NCBI RefSeq assembly: GCF_004681185.1
Contig: NZ_SRIF01000011.1
Span: forward strand, 1-64,000
Origin: Haloarcula amylovorans
Lineage (GTDB): Archaea; Halobacteriota; Halobacteria; Halobacteriales; Haloarculaceae
DNA length: 64,000 nucleotides
Direction of reading: 5' to 3'
Numbering within the stretch: position 1 is the first letter of the stretch; each line of letters starts with the position of its first letter. Below are positions 1 to 8,417 of the stretch, piece by piece. The notes under the pieces are model-generated. The model made no database searches. It saw only the letters and a program-made list of their open reading frames with translations, and had not been told where the DNA came from. Both the position numbers and the translations under genes were made by a program.

Positions 1-4
1 CCGC

Positions 5-157
5 ATGACTCGTGATACGTCGATACTTGGCCGATGTCCGGACTGCGATGAAGACATCACTCCAGCGTGGTTATTAGTCGAGTACGAGCAAGACGATGGG
101 ACGACGGGCATCTGGGCCGAATGTCCGGCCTGTGAAGATGTTGTACATCCCAAATAG
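5..157 (+). CDS. small two-CPxC zinc-ribbon protein
   Basis: A 50-residue ORF from ATG to TAG. It carries two cysteine knuckles, CPDC near residue 11 and CPAC near residue 42, spaced as in a single four-cysteine zinc ribbon, with an acidic, tryptophan-containing linker. Small proteins of this shape are common in haloarchaea and mostly uncharacterised. A role in nucleic-acid or protein binding is inference only. The gene starts four bases inside the window, so its promoter is not visible and a longer N-terminus cannot be excluded. Confidence 0.6.
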   Translation: MTRDTSILGRCPDCDEDITPAWLLVEYEQDDGTTGIWAECPACEDVVHPK

Positions 158-274
158 CGGCCAGTATGAGACTTTTCTACGTTGAACGTGGCTGCTAAGT
201 CCCGACAAGGGCTATAATACTGACCCTCATTGTGCTATGCTACGACCTAAAATCAAGAGTGGACCGAGATTGCC

Positions 275-1084
275 ATGGCTCATCAAAAGCACCTGACGAC
301 TGCCCTTATCGTCGTATTCCTCTCTGGAACGCTACTCCAGGGCGGACTGGCCGGTGTTGCAACGCCCAGTCTAACGGACGGCCAGTCACATCCAGGCTGG
401 CAGGACGCTGACGCAATAGAGCGCTCCTTGGAGCGGTCACTTCACGCTGCAAGTATAGCTCAACCGGGAGCGGATGACCGCGTCAGAATGCCTGAACTAG
501 GTGATGTCATGGCTGTTACCGAGACGGTCGACGAGATAACGACGCCTGGACTGGTGTTCCTAGCGGGATACAGTCGCTATGATAACTCCGATCCACTGGA
601 GAATACCGCTCGAAATCAGATTTACGACGTCATATCGTGGTCGCCTGGCACCTATCCAATGGAGATAGTAGACACGACATCGTTGTCGCGGTCGACGGTT
701 CGCTATCACCTTCGAATTCTCGAGGAAGAAGGCCTGATAGCCAGTGAAACAGTGCTTGGAAAACAGCGGTACTTCCAACCTGGGGACCAGCACATCGAAC
801 TACTGGTCGCACTGAAGACTGAGATGAGCAGGGCTGTCTTGACAGCCATCTACCGGTTAGAACCGGTTTCCGTCTCACAGCTGGCTCACGAACTTGACCG
901 CGCATCAAGTACCGTCTCTTATCATCTCTCTCGCTTGGTCGAGTTAGGACTGGTAGAGCAAGAGCGCGACGGGAGCACAGTCCTCACTCAGCTCACAGTG
1001 GAAACGGAGCTCGAAATGCAGCGTCACGTGAAGACCAGCGGCCCGGCGGAGATTGCTGCGTCGCTCTCAAAAACCGGTCGATGA
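275..1084 (+). CDS. exported or membrane-anchored protein with two winged-helix domains
   Basis: 269 residues. Residues 5-33 form a hydrophobic N-terminal segment that looks like a signal peptide or signal anchor. After a linker come two winged-helix units, about residues 115-170 and 190-245. Each has an ArsR/MarR-like recognition helix followed by a short wing (the second contains SSTVSYHLSRLVELGLV). Haloarchaea encode many such membrane-linked HTH proteins, and their regulons are unknown. A TATA-like box (CTATAATAC, near 211-219) lies about 60 bases upstream of the ATG, so a short leader is likely. The combination of an N-terminal membrane segment and a DNA-binding tail suggests membrane-tethered regulation, which is inferred. 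Confidence 0.7.
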   Translation: MAHQKHLTTALIVVFLSGTLLQGGLAGVATPSLTDGQSHPGWQDADAIERSLERSLHAASIAQPGADDRVRMPELGDVMAVTETVDEITTPGLVFLAGYSRYDNSDPLENTARNQIYDVISWSPGTYPMEIVDTTSLSRSTVRYHLRILEEEGLIASETVLGKQRYFQPGDQHIELLVALKTEMSRAVLTAIYRLEPVSVSQLAHELDRASSTVSYHLSRLVELGLVEQERDGSTVLTQLTVETELEMQRHVKTSGPAEIAASLSKTGR

Positions 1085-1210
1085 GTTCTGGCGTCGCTGG
1101 TACTTCACTACCATCTATTTACTGTCCACTCGTGAGATAAGGGGTAAAAAGCCGGATTTCGGGAGTTTGGCCATAACCCTTAGTCGTGTCTCTGACTGAG
1201 CCCGGGTACG

Positions 1211-1765
1211 ATGACCAACAATCCGACGCAAAGCAGTCAACTCCCGACACTCGAGTTCCGTGTCCGATCTCTCACGTCGGCCACTGCCGGGACTAAACAG
1301 CAGGAGGTACTCGATCGCCTTGACCAACTCGAGGCCGACGGGCTGATAGACGAGTATACTGTCTTGGTCTGGGGGAAAGAGTTCTGCCCCGAAACGGCGT
1401 CCGGGACGGATCATGGTCGCACCGTTCGCGACCGGCTGGCCGAACTTGATGAATGGGCTGCTCGTACTGGCTTGGCAGTCGCCCCCTTCTTTCGGTTTCG
1501 GACCGGTCACTCGGAGTTACTCGACACAACGCTCGGAACCGTCGTACATCCGACGATGATGCTCGCTGAATACGTTGGATCTGAGCTCAAGCACGTCAGC
1601 CCCTGTACCGACGGTGAAACGTGTCATGATATCGACGACCATTTGGATGCAATAGCGAACGAGACAGCACGCGTTCCAACAGCGCCGGGCTCTCGCCCGC
1701 AAAAAGTACCAGCGATCATGTCCGAACTTCGAGATGCGAAAACGAGCACCGCCGAAGTGGAGTAA
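1211..1765 (+). CDS. haloarchaeal HTH-domain family protein (hypothetical)
   Basis: 184 residues. The first half (about 10-60) matches a haloarchaeal pattern in which a beta strand such as LEFRVRSL precedes helices with the signature LDRLDQLEADGLIDEYTV, usually annotated as an HTH-domain protein. A mid-region of hydrophobic strands follows, then an acidic, cysteine-containing segment (SPCTDGETCHDID, near residues 136-148) and a disordered tail. The family is lineage-specific and its function is not established. The gene stands alone between two non-overlapping neighbours. Identification rests on recalled family resemblance, so the functional label is weak. Confidence 0.5.
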   Translation: MTNNPTQSSQLPTLEFRVRSLTSATAGTKQQEVLDRLDQLEADGLIDEYTVLVWGKEFCPETASGTDHGRTVRDRLAELDEWAARTGLAVAPFFRFRTGHSELLDTTLGTVVHPTMMLAEYVGSELKHVSPCTDGETCHDIDDHLDAIANETARVPTAPGSRPQKVPAIMSELRDAKTSTAEVE

Positions 1766-2095
1766 ATACGTGTCACTCCCAGATCGACTTGATACGCTCA
1801 TTTAGCTCCGACTCTCCCGACGCCTCAGTTCTCGGTGCCAGCATGGCTGTGCATGGACCGAAACGGAGTGCTGTGACTCTATGCGGCTGACGTCTCTGCA
1901 GACTCTACGTATATTCGACTCTAAGCGAGGATGATCCGCCGATTTCCGGAAAGCCACCAACGGGCCGGACAGATATAGAGAGAACCACACGACTGCGAAC
2001 GAATACGGTTCTGCAATTTTCAGTGAGCAGAGTGCTTTCCGGAAACGACCCGGCCACGCTTTTATACTTCGATGCGAATCTCTTCAGCAAAGCGA
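1766..2095 (+). other. intergenic region upstream of the orc gene with two identical palindromes
   Basis: 330 bases without a credible gene. It contains two exact copies of the 10-bp palindrome TTTCCGGAAA, at 1943-1952 and 2036-2045, 93 bp apart. A TATA-like box (TTTATACT, 2061-2068) follows, placed correctly for a leaderless transcript starting at the ATG at 2096. The palindromes could be binding sites for the initiator encoded next to them. They lack the 3-bp spacer and G-rich flank of classic haloarchaeal origin recognition boxes, so calling this an origin is not justified. Confidence 0.5.
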
Positions 2096-3124
2096 ATGAT
2101 CCGCGATGCTCGCGTACTTCGGGCTGGTTTTGTCCCTAGTGAAGTCCAGCATCGTGACGCCGAAGTCAATCACCTCTCCAGTGTCCTCGAACCGGTAACG
2201 AACGACGAGCCTGCCGACCCCGCTGTCGTCACTGGCCCCAGCGGTGCCGGAAAAACCTGCCTCTCACAGTTCGTCACCGAACGGCTTCGTGAGGAGGTTC
2301 TCGACGTCGAAGTGACCTATATCAACTGCTGGCGCAACTACACCCGCTTTCGAGCGGTCTATCAGCTACTGGACGATCTCGGTGAAACCCTCGACATCCA
2401 TCGTCAGTCGACACCGCACGATGAGCTGATCAACCGTCTGCAACAGTACGACGGCTCCCGCACAGTTGTTATCCTCGACGAAGTTGACCAACTCGAGGAT
2501 TCCGACGTCATCTACGACCTCCATAGTCTCCCACAGTTTGCGCTCATCTGTATCGCGAACGAGCAAGATGATCTCTACAATCGTCTCGACGACCGCCTCG
2601 TCAGTCGCCTCCGCTCTAGTGAACACGTTCGAATGGACCGATACCACGACGAGCAGTTACGCGATATTCTCGCAGCCCGTGCCAAGCGGGGCTTAGAAAA
2701 AGACGCCATCACGGACGATCAGCTCCATCGCATCGCCGATGCCGCGGCTGGCGATGCTCGCCTCGCTATTGGCATTCTCCGCACCGCGGCGAGCGCAGCC
2801 GACCGCAAGAACGCCGGGCAGATTACCAACGATATCTTGCTTGACGCTGCAGGGGATGCACGCGACCAAATTAAACAGAAGAATCTCGACTCGCTCACGC
2901 CACATCAACAGGTTGTCTACGATGTCGTTCGGAAACATGGGCCGGTTGGGCCAAGTGAGATTCACGACCGCTATTCGAACGAGGTAGACGACGCTCGGAC
3001 GAAGCGAACTATTCGGACGTATCTCTCGAAGATGAGTCAGTACAATCTCGTCGAAGCCGAGGGAACGAGTCGGGACCGAGAGTATACCATCGTCAACGGA
3101 TATCTGTCGTCAGCGGTTGAGTGA
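2096..3124 (+). CDS. Orc1/Cdc6 family replication initiation protein
   Basis: 342 residues: an AAA+ ATPase followed by a winged helix. It binds origins and is the archaeal equivalent of both ORC and Cdc6. Walker A is GPSGAGKT (about residues 47-54) and Walker B is VVILDEVD (about 124-131). The C-terminal winged helix begins near residue 265 (LTPHQQVVYDVV). I chose the ATG at 2096 over the in-frame ATG at 2072 because haloarchaeal homologues characteristically begin MIRDARVL, and the TATA-like box at 2061-2068 puts the transcript start at about 2090-2096. The protein is shorter than most chromosomal Orc1 proteins (around 400 residues), which fits an accessory-replicon or prophage-type paralogue. 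Twin palindromes lie just upstream. Confidence 0.93.
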   Translation: MIRDARVLRAGFVPSEVQHRDAEVNHLSSVLEPVTNDEPADPAVVTGPSGAGKTCLSQFVTERLREEVLDVEVTYINCWRNYTRFRAVYQLLDDLGETLDIHRQSTPHDELINRLQQYDGSRTVVILDEVDQLEDSDVIYDLHSLPQFALICIANEQDDLYNRLDDRLVSRLRSSEHVRMDRYHDEQLRDILAARAKRGLEKDAITDDQLHRIADAAAGDARLAIGILRTAASAADRKNAGQITNDILLDAAGDARDQIKQKNLDSLTPHQQVVYDVVRKHGPVGPSEIHDRYSNEVDDARTKRTIRTYLSKMSQYNLVEAEGTSRDREYTIVNGYLSSAVE

Positions 3125-3198
3125 TTCGAGGCCCACCGATAATAGCATGCAATAATATCGGAGTTAACTATAGGGTACTTGACGAGAGAAGCACATGT

Positions 3199-3342
3199 AT
3201 GGGTGAGTTAGGAGAGCAGCAAGATAGTGAGTATGAACAGGACCAAGAAACCGAAGAGGATGGCGAGCTCAGACAATTAGACGAAGCCGAGCTTCGGTGT
3301 GGGATTTCGTTGACCCCCCATCAAGCCGAAGACGACAGCTGA
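3199..3342 (+). CDS. small acidic hypothetical protein
   Basis: 47 residues from an internal ATG at 3199, almost entirely Glu, Asp and Gln in its first half, ending GISLTPHQAEDDS. The open frame extends back to 3121, but the extra part looks non-coding. The acidic composition suits a halophilic protein, yet there is no recognisable domain. It could be a small accessory of the adjacent orc gene or a chance ORF. Confidence 0.3.
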   Translation: MGELGEQQDSEYEQDQETEEDGELRQLDEAELRCGISLTPHQAEDDS

Positions 3343-3418
3343 TGGGGGTTATAAATTTCCGCTGTTTCAGAGAGGGAATTATCCCGCCCCGCTCGCTCAC
3401 GGTGAGAGGGATCGTCCG

Positions 3419-3871
3419 TTACGGAGTGGTTTTGTTCCTCGTACGCTGTATTGCTGCTGCCAGTTCGTCTGCACGCTGACTCCCGATGAGGAGGCCACGA
3501 TCGTCGCGTTTCGTCAGGAAAACGCCGTTTGATCCGCTGACGTTGTATGCGATGGCCCCCGAGCGCCAGCGGATTCCCCAGCCGCCATACTCACGGAGTG
3601 GTCGGTAGCTCACCGACTCGACGGATTCGATATCCGTCCAGGGCACTCGCCGGAACGACCTGTGAATCGGGACGAACCGGATGTAGAGCCCGTCGTCTCG
3701 CACCTCGGTAATCAGTCGTAGCGACCACAGGAACACGACAATAGAGCCAGCGATGACGATGCCGACGGGGCCGCCAGAAACGAACGACACGAGACTGACG
3801 ATCCCGAGAAGGAGCCAAAGCCACCACTGTCGAAACCGTTGGACCTCACGAAAGGGAATCGTCTGTGACAT
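3419..3871 (-). CDS. DUF6141-like small membrane protein
   Basis: About 150 residues from the ATG at 3871; eight further upstream codons are open, but the family start fits better here. Two hydrophobic helices, about residues 15-35 and 38-56, are followed by a soluble domain with the motifs LITEVRDDGLYIRF, YGGWGIRW and LLIGSQRADELAAAI. Those motifs are typical of DUF6141/YdeO-type proteins of bacteria and archaea, whose function is unknown. The arrangement resembles PH-like domains found in membrane proteins. Transcription is away from the neighbouring acidic ORF. No operon partner is evident. Confidence 0.75.
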   Translation of the reverse strand: MSQTIPFREVQRFRQWWLWLLLGIVSLVSFVSGGPVGIVIAGSIVVFLWSLRLITEVRDDGLYIRFVPIHRSFRRVPWTDIESVESVSYRPLREYGGWGIRWRSGAIAYNVSGSNGVFLTKRDDRGLLIGSQRADELAAAIQRTRNKTTP

Positions 3872-3991
3872 ACTCGCATATCGTTCCGGAAGCAAGTTAG
3901 TAGGTACCGTTCGACAGTTATCGCATCGAGAGAACGGACTGCCCTGGTACAGAGAGACTGGTTTTCTTGCCCCGAAACTTGTGTTCGAGTC

Positions 3992-6763
3992 CTACGGTCT
4001 TTCCTCTGAGTTAGTCTCGCGCTGCTCGGTGCGTTCCTCGTCGCTGTTCTTCGGGCCTTCGCCGAGTAATTCGACTGTGCCGCGGGTTCCGTCGATACGG
4101 ATCCGCTGTCCGGTCCGAATCCGTCTCGTCGCGTCCGAGACGGAGACGACGGCGGGGAGGCCATATTCTCGGGCCACGAGCGCCCCGTGACTGACAGAAC
4201 CGCCGACTTCGGAGACCAGCCCGGCAGCGTTCAGGAACAGCGGCGTCCACCCGGGGTCGGTTGACGGCGCGACAAGTATCTCGCCGCGTTCGACCGTTGC
4301 GGTCTTCGGGTCCCGGATAACGCGAGCGACTCCTTCGACGACGCCCGACGAGACGCCAGTCCCGACCAACGCGTTTTCAGAGGTGGGCTCGGACCCCGTC
4401 TGGCCACGAACGACCTCACCCTCGCTCGTCAGCACGGGCGGCGCGTCGAATTCGATATTCCGTGCGTGATTTCGGCGACGGGTATCAATATCGACGGCAG
4501 CGCATTCGCCATCCAGCGCGGCGAACAGCTCGTTCTTGCGAAGATACCAGACATCGTCCGGTCGGTCGAGTCGGCCCTCGGCGGCGAGTTGTTCGCCTGC
4601 ATCCAGCAACGCCGTCCGCCACGCGGTGAACGCTCGGGCGGCTTCCTGTTTGGGGTACTCCCGGAGGTAGACCGTGTCGCGGTACGTGCGGATCAGCCAG
4701 CGGACGTAGCGACGGCGAAGCGGTCCGAGTTGGCCCTGGTCGGCACGCGTTTCGAGACGTGCAGCGGCCACAGTAGCTTCGTTCTCGAGCCGTCGAATGC
4801 GTTCGCGGTGGTCGCCCCTCGCCTCGTCCGCGAGGTTCGCCCGAACGACGTCGAGGAGCATGGACGGGTCCTCGCGCCAGCGCGGCCTGCTGAGGTCGAT
4901 CTCGCCGGCGCTGCGGTGCCCGAACTCGTCGAGGTATCCCTCGAACGCCTCGATGAAGACCTCACCGCCCGCCACGTTCTCAAGTTCCGCGAGGGAGGCC
5001 CCGTCGCGGAGGGTCTTGGCAACAGGCGGGTGGTTCCGGGCGACGTTAGCGAGGTCGCCGAGGCCGAGGTTGATGCGCGTGACGACGTCGTGTTCGAACC
5101 CGCGACCGACCGCGTTCACGTCCTCGGCATGGTCGGGGAACGTTCTCGTGAGCCAGCCCCCGAGTGCGAACGCGAGAAACAGTGGGCTGATTTGCGGGTA
5201 GACCTCCCGGAGGAAGCGCCCGAAGTCGATACCCTCGAACACGGCGCGAGCCCGGGCTTCGGGAGTCGGAGCGTCGGTGACCTCCCCGACGAACAGGTCA
5301 CTCAATCGAGCCCACGACTCGTCGTCAGGAGTGGGCCCGTGACCGACCAGTGCACTAAGCAGGTTCCAAACGATGCGGGGGATCGCCGGGCCGAGCAGTC
5401 GGGCCACTCGCCCGGCCGTCGCGACGTAGTCGGGAAGCGCACCAATGGTGATGCCACGGGGTTCGAACGCCTCCGGTCGCCGAAAGATGATATCGTCGAG
5501 ACTGTCGGAGATGGGTTCGTTGACGGCGGCGAGTCGCTCGATCAGCCACGACTGCGTAGTGTCGTTCTGCAGAAATGGGGTAATATCGATATAGATCCGA
5601 CCCCCGGCCTCGACCGTTGGATTGCCCAGAGATGCGTCGAGACCGGCGGCAGAGAGCGCATTGCCAGTGTAGGTCCGCCAGACGTCCCGGACGAGTGGCG
5701 GCATCGCCTCTGGCATCGCCTGCATGTGACCCATGCTGATGTACACGTGGAGGCGATCGTCGTCGGGTGCCGGTGACGGACGGGGAAACAACGATGTGAT
5801 GGGACGGGACTGCAGCAGCACAAACTGACCGTCAGCGAGCGCCCATTCGACGTCCTGTGGCGCGCCGAGGAGCCGTTCGGCCCGCTCGCCGAGCCCGACG
5901 AGGGTGCGAAGTTGGTCGTCGGCAAGTACACGCGACTCCCGTCGATCCGGTGAGAGATCGACTCTTTGTGTGCCCCCCTCTTCGTCGGCGGTGCTCTCTC
6001 TGTGCAGTTCGACGGCGGCGGTCTTCGTGCCGATAGAGTACTCCAGTATCTCGCCGGTCTGGGTATTCACGAGCGCGTGGTCCGGCGTGACGTCGCCGGC
6101 GACGATGCTCTCTCCGAGCCCGAAGTTCGCATCGACCGACGCCATGTGTCGGTTCCCGGTCGCTGGGTCCGCGGTGAAGAGGACACCGGCGGCTGTCGCA
6201 TCGACCATCGGCTGGACGACGACGGCCATCTCCGCGTCGGCGTGGTCGACATCGTTACGCGCTCGGTAGGCCACCGCACGGTCGGTAAAGAGACTGGCCA
6301 TACAGTCCCGAATACGATCGAGGACGCCATCGCTGGCCACACCCAGGAACGTCTCGTGTTGACCGGCGAACGACGCGCTCGGCAGATCCTCGGCCGTGGC
6401 GCTCGATCGGACGGCAAACGAGTCGGCGTCGTCGAATAATGCCATCGCGTCGGCGACCGCTGCCTCGATAGGTGCATCGAACTCCCGACTCGCAACTAGT
6501 GATCGGAGTTCGGCGGCAGCCGCGGCAAGTGCATCGGTTTCGGTCGAGTCAAGCGCGCCCAGTTGGCTGATTGCGTCCTGAATTTCCGGTGTATCGACGA
6601 GGGCTCGGTACGCAGCGGTGGTGACGACAAACCCCGGTGGAACGGGAAGGCCAGCCTGTACCAGAGTGGCCAGATTCGCTCCCTTGCCGCCAGCTACGTC
6701 GATGTCTTCGGCATCTGACTCGTGTAACCACCGCACGATACTCCCAGTAGAACCTTCTCTCAT
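3992..6763 (-). CDS. PEP/pyruvate-binding ATP-grasp plus swivelling phosphohistidine protein
   Basis: 923 residues from the ATG at 6763. The N-terminal third is a PPDK/PEP-synthase type ATP-grasp nucleotide-binding domain, with AGGKGANLATL near residue 24 and VLLQSRPI closing the domain near 325. A long central domain is unlike PEP synthase. The C-terminus holds the swivelling phosphohistidine domain, with GGSVSHGALVAREYGLPAVV and the catalytic His near residue 859. There is no C-terminal PEP-binding TIM barrel. This three-part layout and length match rifampin phosphotransferase-like enzymes, which move the beta phosphate of ATP through His onto a small molecule. A plain PEP-synthase assignment is therefore unlikely. 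The substrate is unknown. The last 25 residues are an acidic, disordered tail. Confidence 0.85.
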   Translation of the reverse strand: MREGSTGSIVRWLHESDAEDIDVAGGKGANLATLVQAGLPVPPGFVVTTAAYRALVDTPEIQDAISQLGALDSTETDALAAAAAELRSLVASREFDAPIEAAVADAMALFDDADSFAVRSSATAEDLPSASFAGQHETFLGVASDGVLDRIRDCMASLFTDRAVAYRARNDVDHADAEMAVVVQPMVDATAAGVLFTADPATGNRHMASVDANFGLGESIVAGDVTPDHALVNTQTGEILEYSIGTKTAAVELHRESTADEEGGTQRVDLSPDRRESRVLADDQLRTLVGLGERAERLLGAPQDVEWALADGQFVLLQSRPITSLFPRPSPAPDDDRLHVYISMGHMQAMPEAMPPLVRDVWRTYTGNALSAAGLDASLGNPTVEAGGRIYIDITPFLQNDTTQSWLIERLAAVNEPISDSLDDIIFRRPEAFEPRGITIGALPDYVATAGRVARLLGPAIPRIVWNLLSALVGHGPTPDDESWARLSDLFVGEVTDAPTPEARARAVFEGIDFGRFLREVYPQISPLFLAFALGGWLTRTFPDHAEDVNAVGRGFEHDVVTRINLGLGDLANVARNHPPVAKTLRDGASLAELENVAGGEVFIEAFEGYLDEFGHRSAGEIDLSRPRWREDPSMLLDVVRANLADEARGDHRERIRRLENEATVAAARLETRADQGQLGPLRRRYVRWLIRTYRDTVYLREYPKQEAARAFTAWRTALLDAGEQLAAEGRLDRPDDVWYLRKNELFAALDGECAAVDIDTRRRNHARNIEFDAPPVLTSEGEVVRGQTGSEPTSENALVGTGVSSGVVEGVARVIRDPKTATVERGEILVAPSTDPGWTPLFLNAAGLVSEVGGSVSHGALVAREYGLPAVVSVSDATRRIRTGQRIRIDGTRGTVELLGEGPKNSDEERTEQRETNSEERP

Positions 6764-7068
6764 CGTAATTGCTAGGGCACTGATACGCATCGAGTAGCCA
6801 TAATAATAGGGCTCTCAGTTTCTCGTTTCGAACTGTGAGACAGTATACGCGGAATCGATTCCGGAAATACTTCTGGAAACACATATCAAGGAATGAAAAC
6901 CCGAAGACAGCGCCACCGTTCAATCACGAACGACCACTTTCCTGAAACCCGGAGACGGCACGTGGCGGCTTATACAGCGGGTTTTCGTCTAGTCGAGTAT
7001 GTCCGAAGAACCCAAGCTACCGTCAACGGGACAGCCGACGCGTGGTGCAGACCACAATCAGGCACTCC
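6764..7068. other. gene-poor stretch upstream of the PEP-domain gene
   Basis: About 300 bases with only short open frames. A 36-codon frame starts at ATG 6999 on the plus strand (MSEEPKLPSTG...), but it has no recognisable homologue and runs into the HEPN remnant. An AT-rich element near 6800-6808 is a plausible TATA box for the minus-strand PEP-domain gene. Nothing else is recognised. Confidence 0.4.
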
Positions 7069-7134
7069 TCACTCAAGACGATCGAAGGCAGCCTGAGCGT
7101 CATCGATGAGCTGTTCGATACGCGTACTACTCAT
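7069..7134 (-). pseudogene. N-terminal remnant of a HEPN-type toxin
   Basis: Only 21 codons survive (MSSTRIEQLIDDAQAAFDRLE, then TGA). The start overlaps the stop of the nucleotidyltransferase remnant just upstream in the GATGAGTAG manner usual for MNT/HEPN pairs. The helix pattern of the first 20 residues resembles the start of haloarchaeal HEPN proteins. Identification depends mostly on the pairing with the preceding fragment. Confidence 0.35.
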
Positions 7135-7281
7135 CCGCGAACACCGCCCTGCGGAGGGAATCCAGCTGGTCGCTGCCGTACACCGTGACTCCCTCGTCGA
7201 AAATATCTTGCAGCTTCGAGCTGGTTCGCTGGGCACTTGCGATCATTTCACCATATGGCTCGAATGCGAACCGATCTCGGT
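7127..7281 (-). pseudogene. C-terminal remnant of an MNT nucleotidyltransferase (antitoxin)
   Basis: An open reading segment of about 50 codons without a start, ending in TAG at 7127-7129. Its translation contains FEPYGEMIASAQRTSSKLQDI and FDEGVTVYGSDQLDSLRR, the characteristic C-terminal end of small haloarchaeal nucleotidyltransferases that neutralise HEPN RNases. The catalytic GSRARG-type N-terminal half is missing: the fragment begins immediately after the stop codon of the universal stress gene. This shows that a deletion joined the two. Confidence 0.5.
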
Positions 7282-7283
7282 TA

Positions 7284-7985
7284 CTATTCTCGGATAATCA
7301 GAACAGGGGAGTCCGTCTGCTCGGCAACTTGATCGTACGTTCGTCCAAAGATTCGCTCAGAGGGAGTCTCCTGCGTTTCACCCATTATAATCAGGTCTTG
7401 GTTCCGTGCTGCTTGACTGATCGAAGATGCGGGATCGTCGGAAACCTCCACTGTGATATCAATGCTTGGGCGGGAGAAACCCTCCTGAACGAGATGGTCT
7501 CTGATCTCGGTCAAGAGTTGTTCACCAACCGCGACATCATCTTCGGTTTCAGCGACGTGGAATAGCGTTGTTCGAAGGAGCACCTCCTCATTTATCGCAT
7601 CTAAAAAGTCAGTGATTGGTTGCTTGAATTTCTCCTCTCGCAACGCAACCAGTAGATGGCCAAGCGTTGTAATCGGGTTCGGTATGAGGAGGGCATCCAC
7701 ATCTCGCTCTTTGGCAACCGTCGCTGGCGCATCCTCGAGCTCGGTCCCCATCCTTAACTCAACCTCCGCTGTTTCTCCCTCTTGTACAAAACTGGACGCA
7801 GTGGTGTATAACGACCGATACGCTTCTATCTCCCGGCGTTGGCGTTCATCTGCTGACGTGTCGGCCGGTAGTTCATAGACCCCAAGCAGGATTACCTTGC
7901 AAGAAGTCAATGTGTCGATGAAGGTCGACGGGAGCGGGTCTGGGTCTGGGAACTCGATCGGGATCAAGACTGTTTGTGATGACAT
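7284..7985 (-). CDS. universal stress protein (UspA superfamily)
   Basis: 233 residues. The N-terminal half starts with the strand QTVLIPIEF and is followed by a degenerate Usp fold. The second half (from about 150) ends with DLIIMGETQETPSERIFGRTYDQVAEQTDSPVLIIRE, matching the Usp signature in which G-x2-G-x9-G-(S/T) is partly degenerate. This suggests a tandem-Usp protein with weakened ATP binding. Such proteins are thought to act in stress adaptation; the target here is unknown. A TATA-like element (revcomp of TTTATACGC) lies near 8036-8044. The gene ends three bases from the MNT remnant. Confidence 0.8.
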   Translation of the reverse strand: MSSQTVLIPIEFPDPDPLPSTFIDTLTSCKVILLGVYELPADTSADERQRREIEAYRSLYTTASSFVQEGETAEVELRMGTELEDAPATVAKERDVDALLIPNPITTLGHLLVALREEKFKQPITDFLDAINEEVLLRTTLFHVAETEDDVAVGEQLLTEIRDHLVQEGFSRPSIDITVEVSDDPASSISQAARNQDLIIMGETQETPSERIFGRTYDQVAEQTDSPVLIIRE

Positions 7986-8101
7986 GTGTGGAGACCTCTT
8001 CTCGTGGTATGATTCATCGAAGGATAGTCTCTTTGGCTTTATACGCAGGTCACTCAGCTCGGTTATCCTGTCTGAGTATACAGCGCCAGTAGCGAGCGGG
8101 C

Positions 8102-8252
8102 GTCATACCCCTTGTGAACAGGACCTCGGGACTGGTCGATCCATTCGTGTTACAGACACTCACTCCACTCCTGCAAAAAGGGGGGTCGCTTCCGGCTCCT
8201 GCAGCTACCACACAGCAATGTCAGCGGCGGCAGGGCACGTGCCACCGCGTCA
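8102..8252 (+). repeat. dispersed intergenic repeat, copy A
   Basis: About 150 bp matching copies C and D end to end and copy B over its first part. Shared blocks include TTGTGAAC near the start, a TCGTGT-ACACTCACT-CTCCTGCA middle section, and GCAGCTACCACACAGC with GCAGGGCA near the end. All four copies have the same orientation in this window. It carries no sizeable ORF. Together with flanking sequence it fills the 430-bp gap between the stress gene and the PIN toxin. Confidence 0.75.
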
Positions 8253-8417
8253 ACCAGATTAGTCCCGTATTGATTCGCCCCTCAAATCGTGCTTTCTATC
8301 GGAGCTAAAGTCTCTGGCGGCCCTGATTTCCACGAGGTAGAGTGGACAAACAGTAACCCGACACAAGACATCGAGGACGGCACTAAGCTGTGACACTCTC
8401 GAAGCCGATGGTCTCTC

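Noticed and set aside
1766-2095. Replication origin with classic origin recognition boxes
   Set aside because: The palindromes lack the spacer and G-rich flank of described haloarchaeal boxes, and there is no second set of sites or clear AT-rich unwinding element.
4466-5776. 436-codon open frame antisense to the PEP-domain gene
   Set aside because: High-GC third-position bias produces long antisense frames; it has no recognised domain and lies entirely inside a well-supported gene.
6893-7096. Basic 67-codon plus-strand frame
   Set aside because: Arg/His-rich composition unlike halophilic proteins, with no recognisable features.
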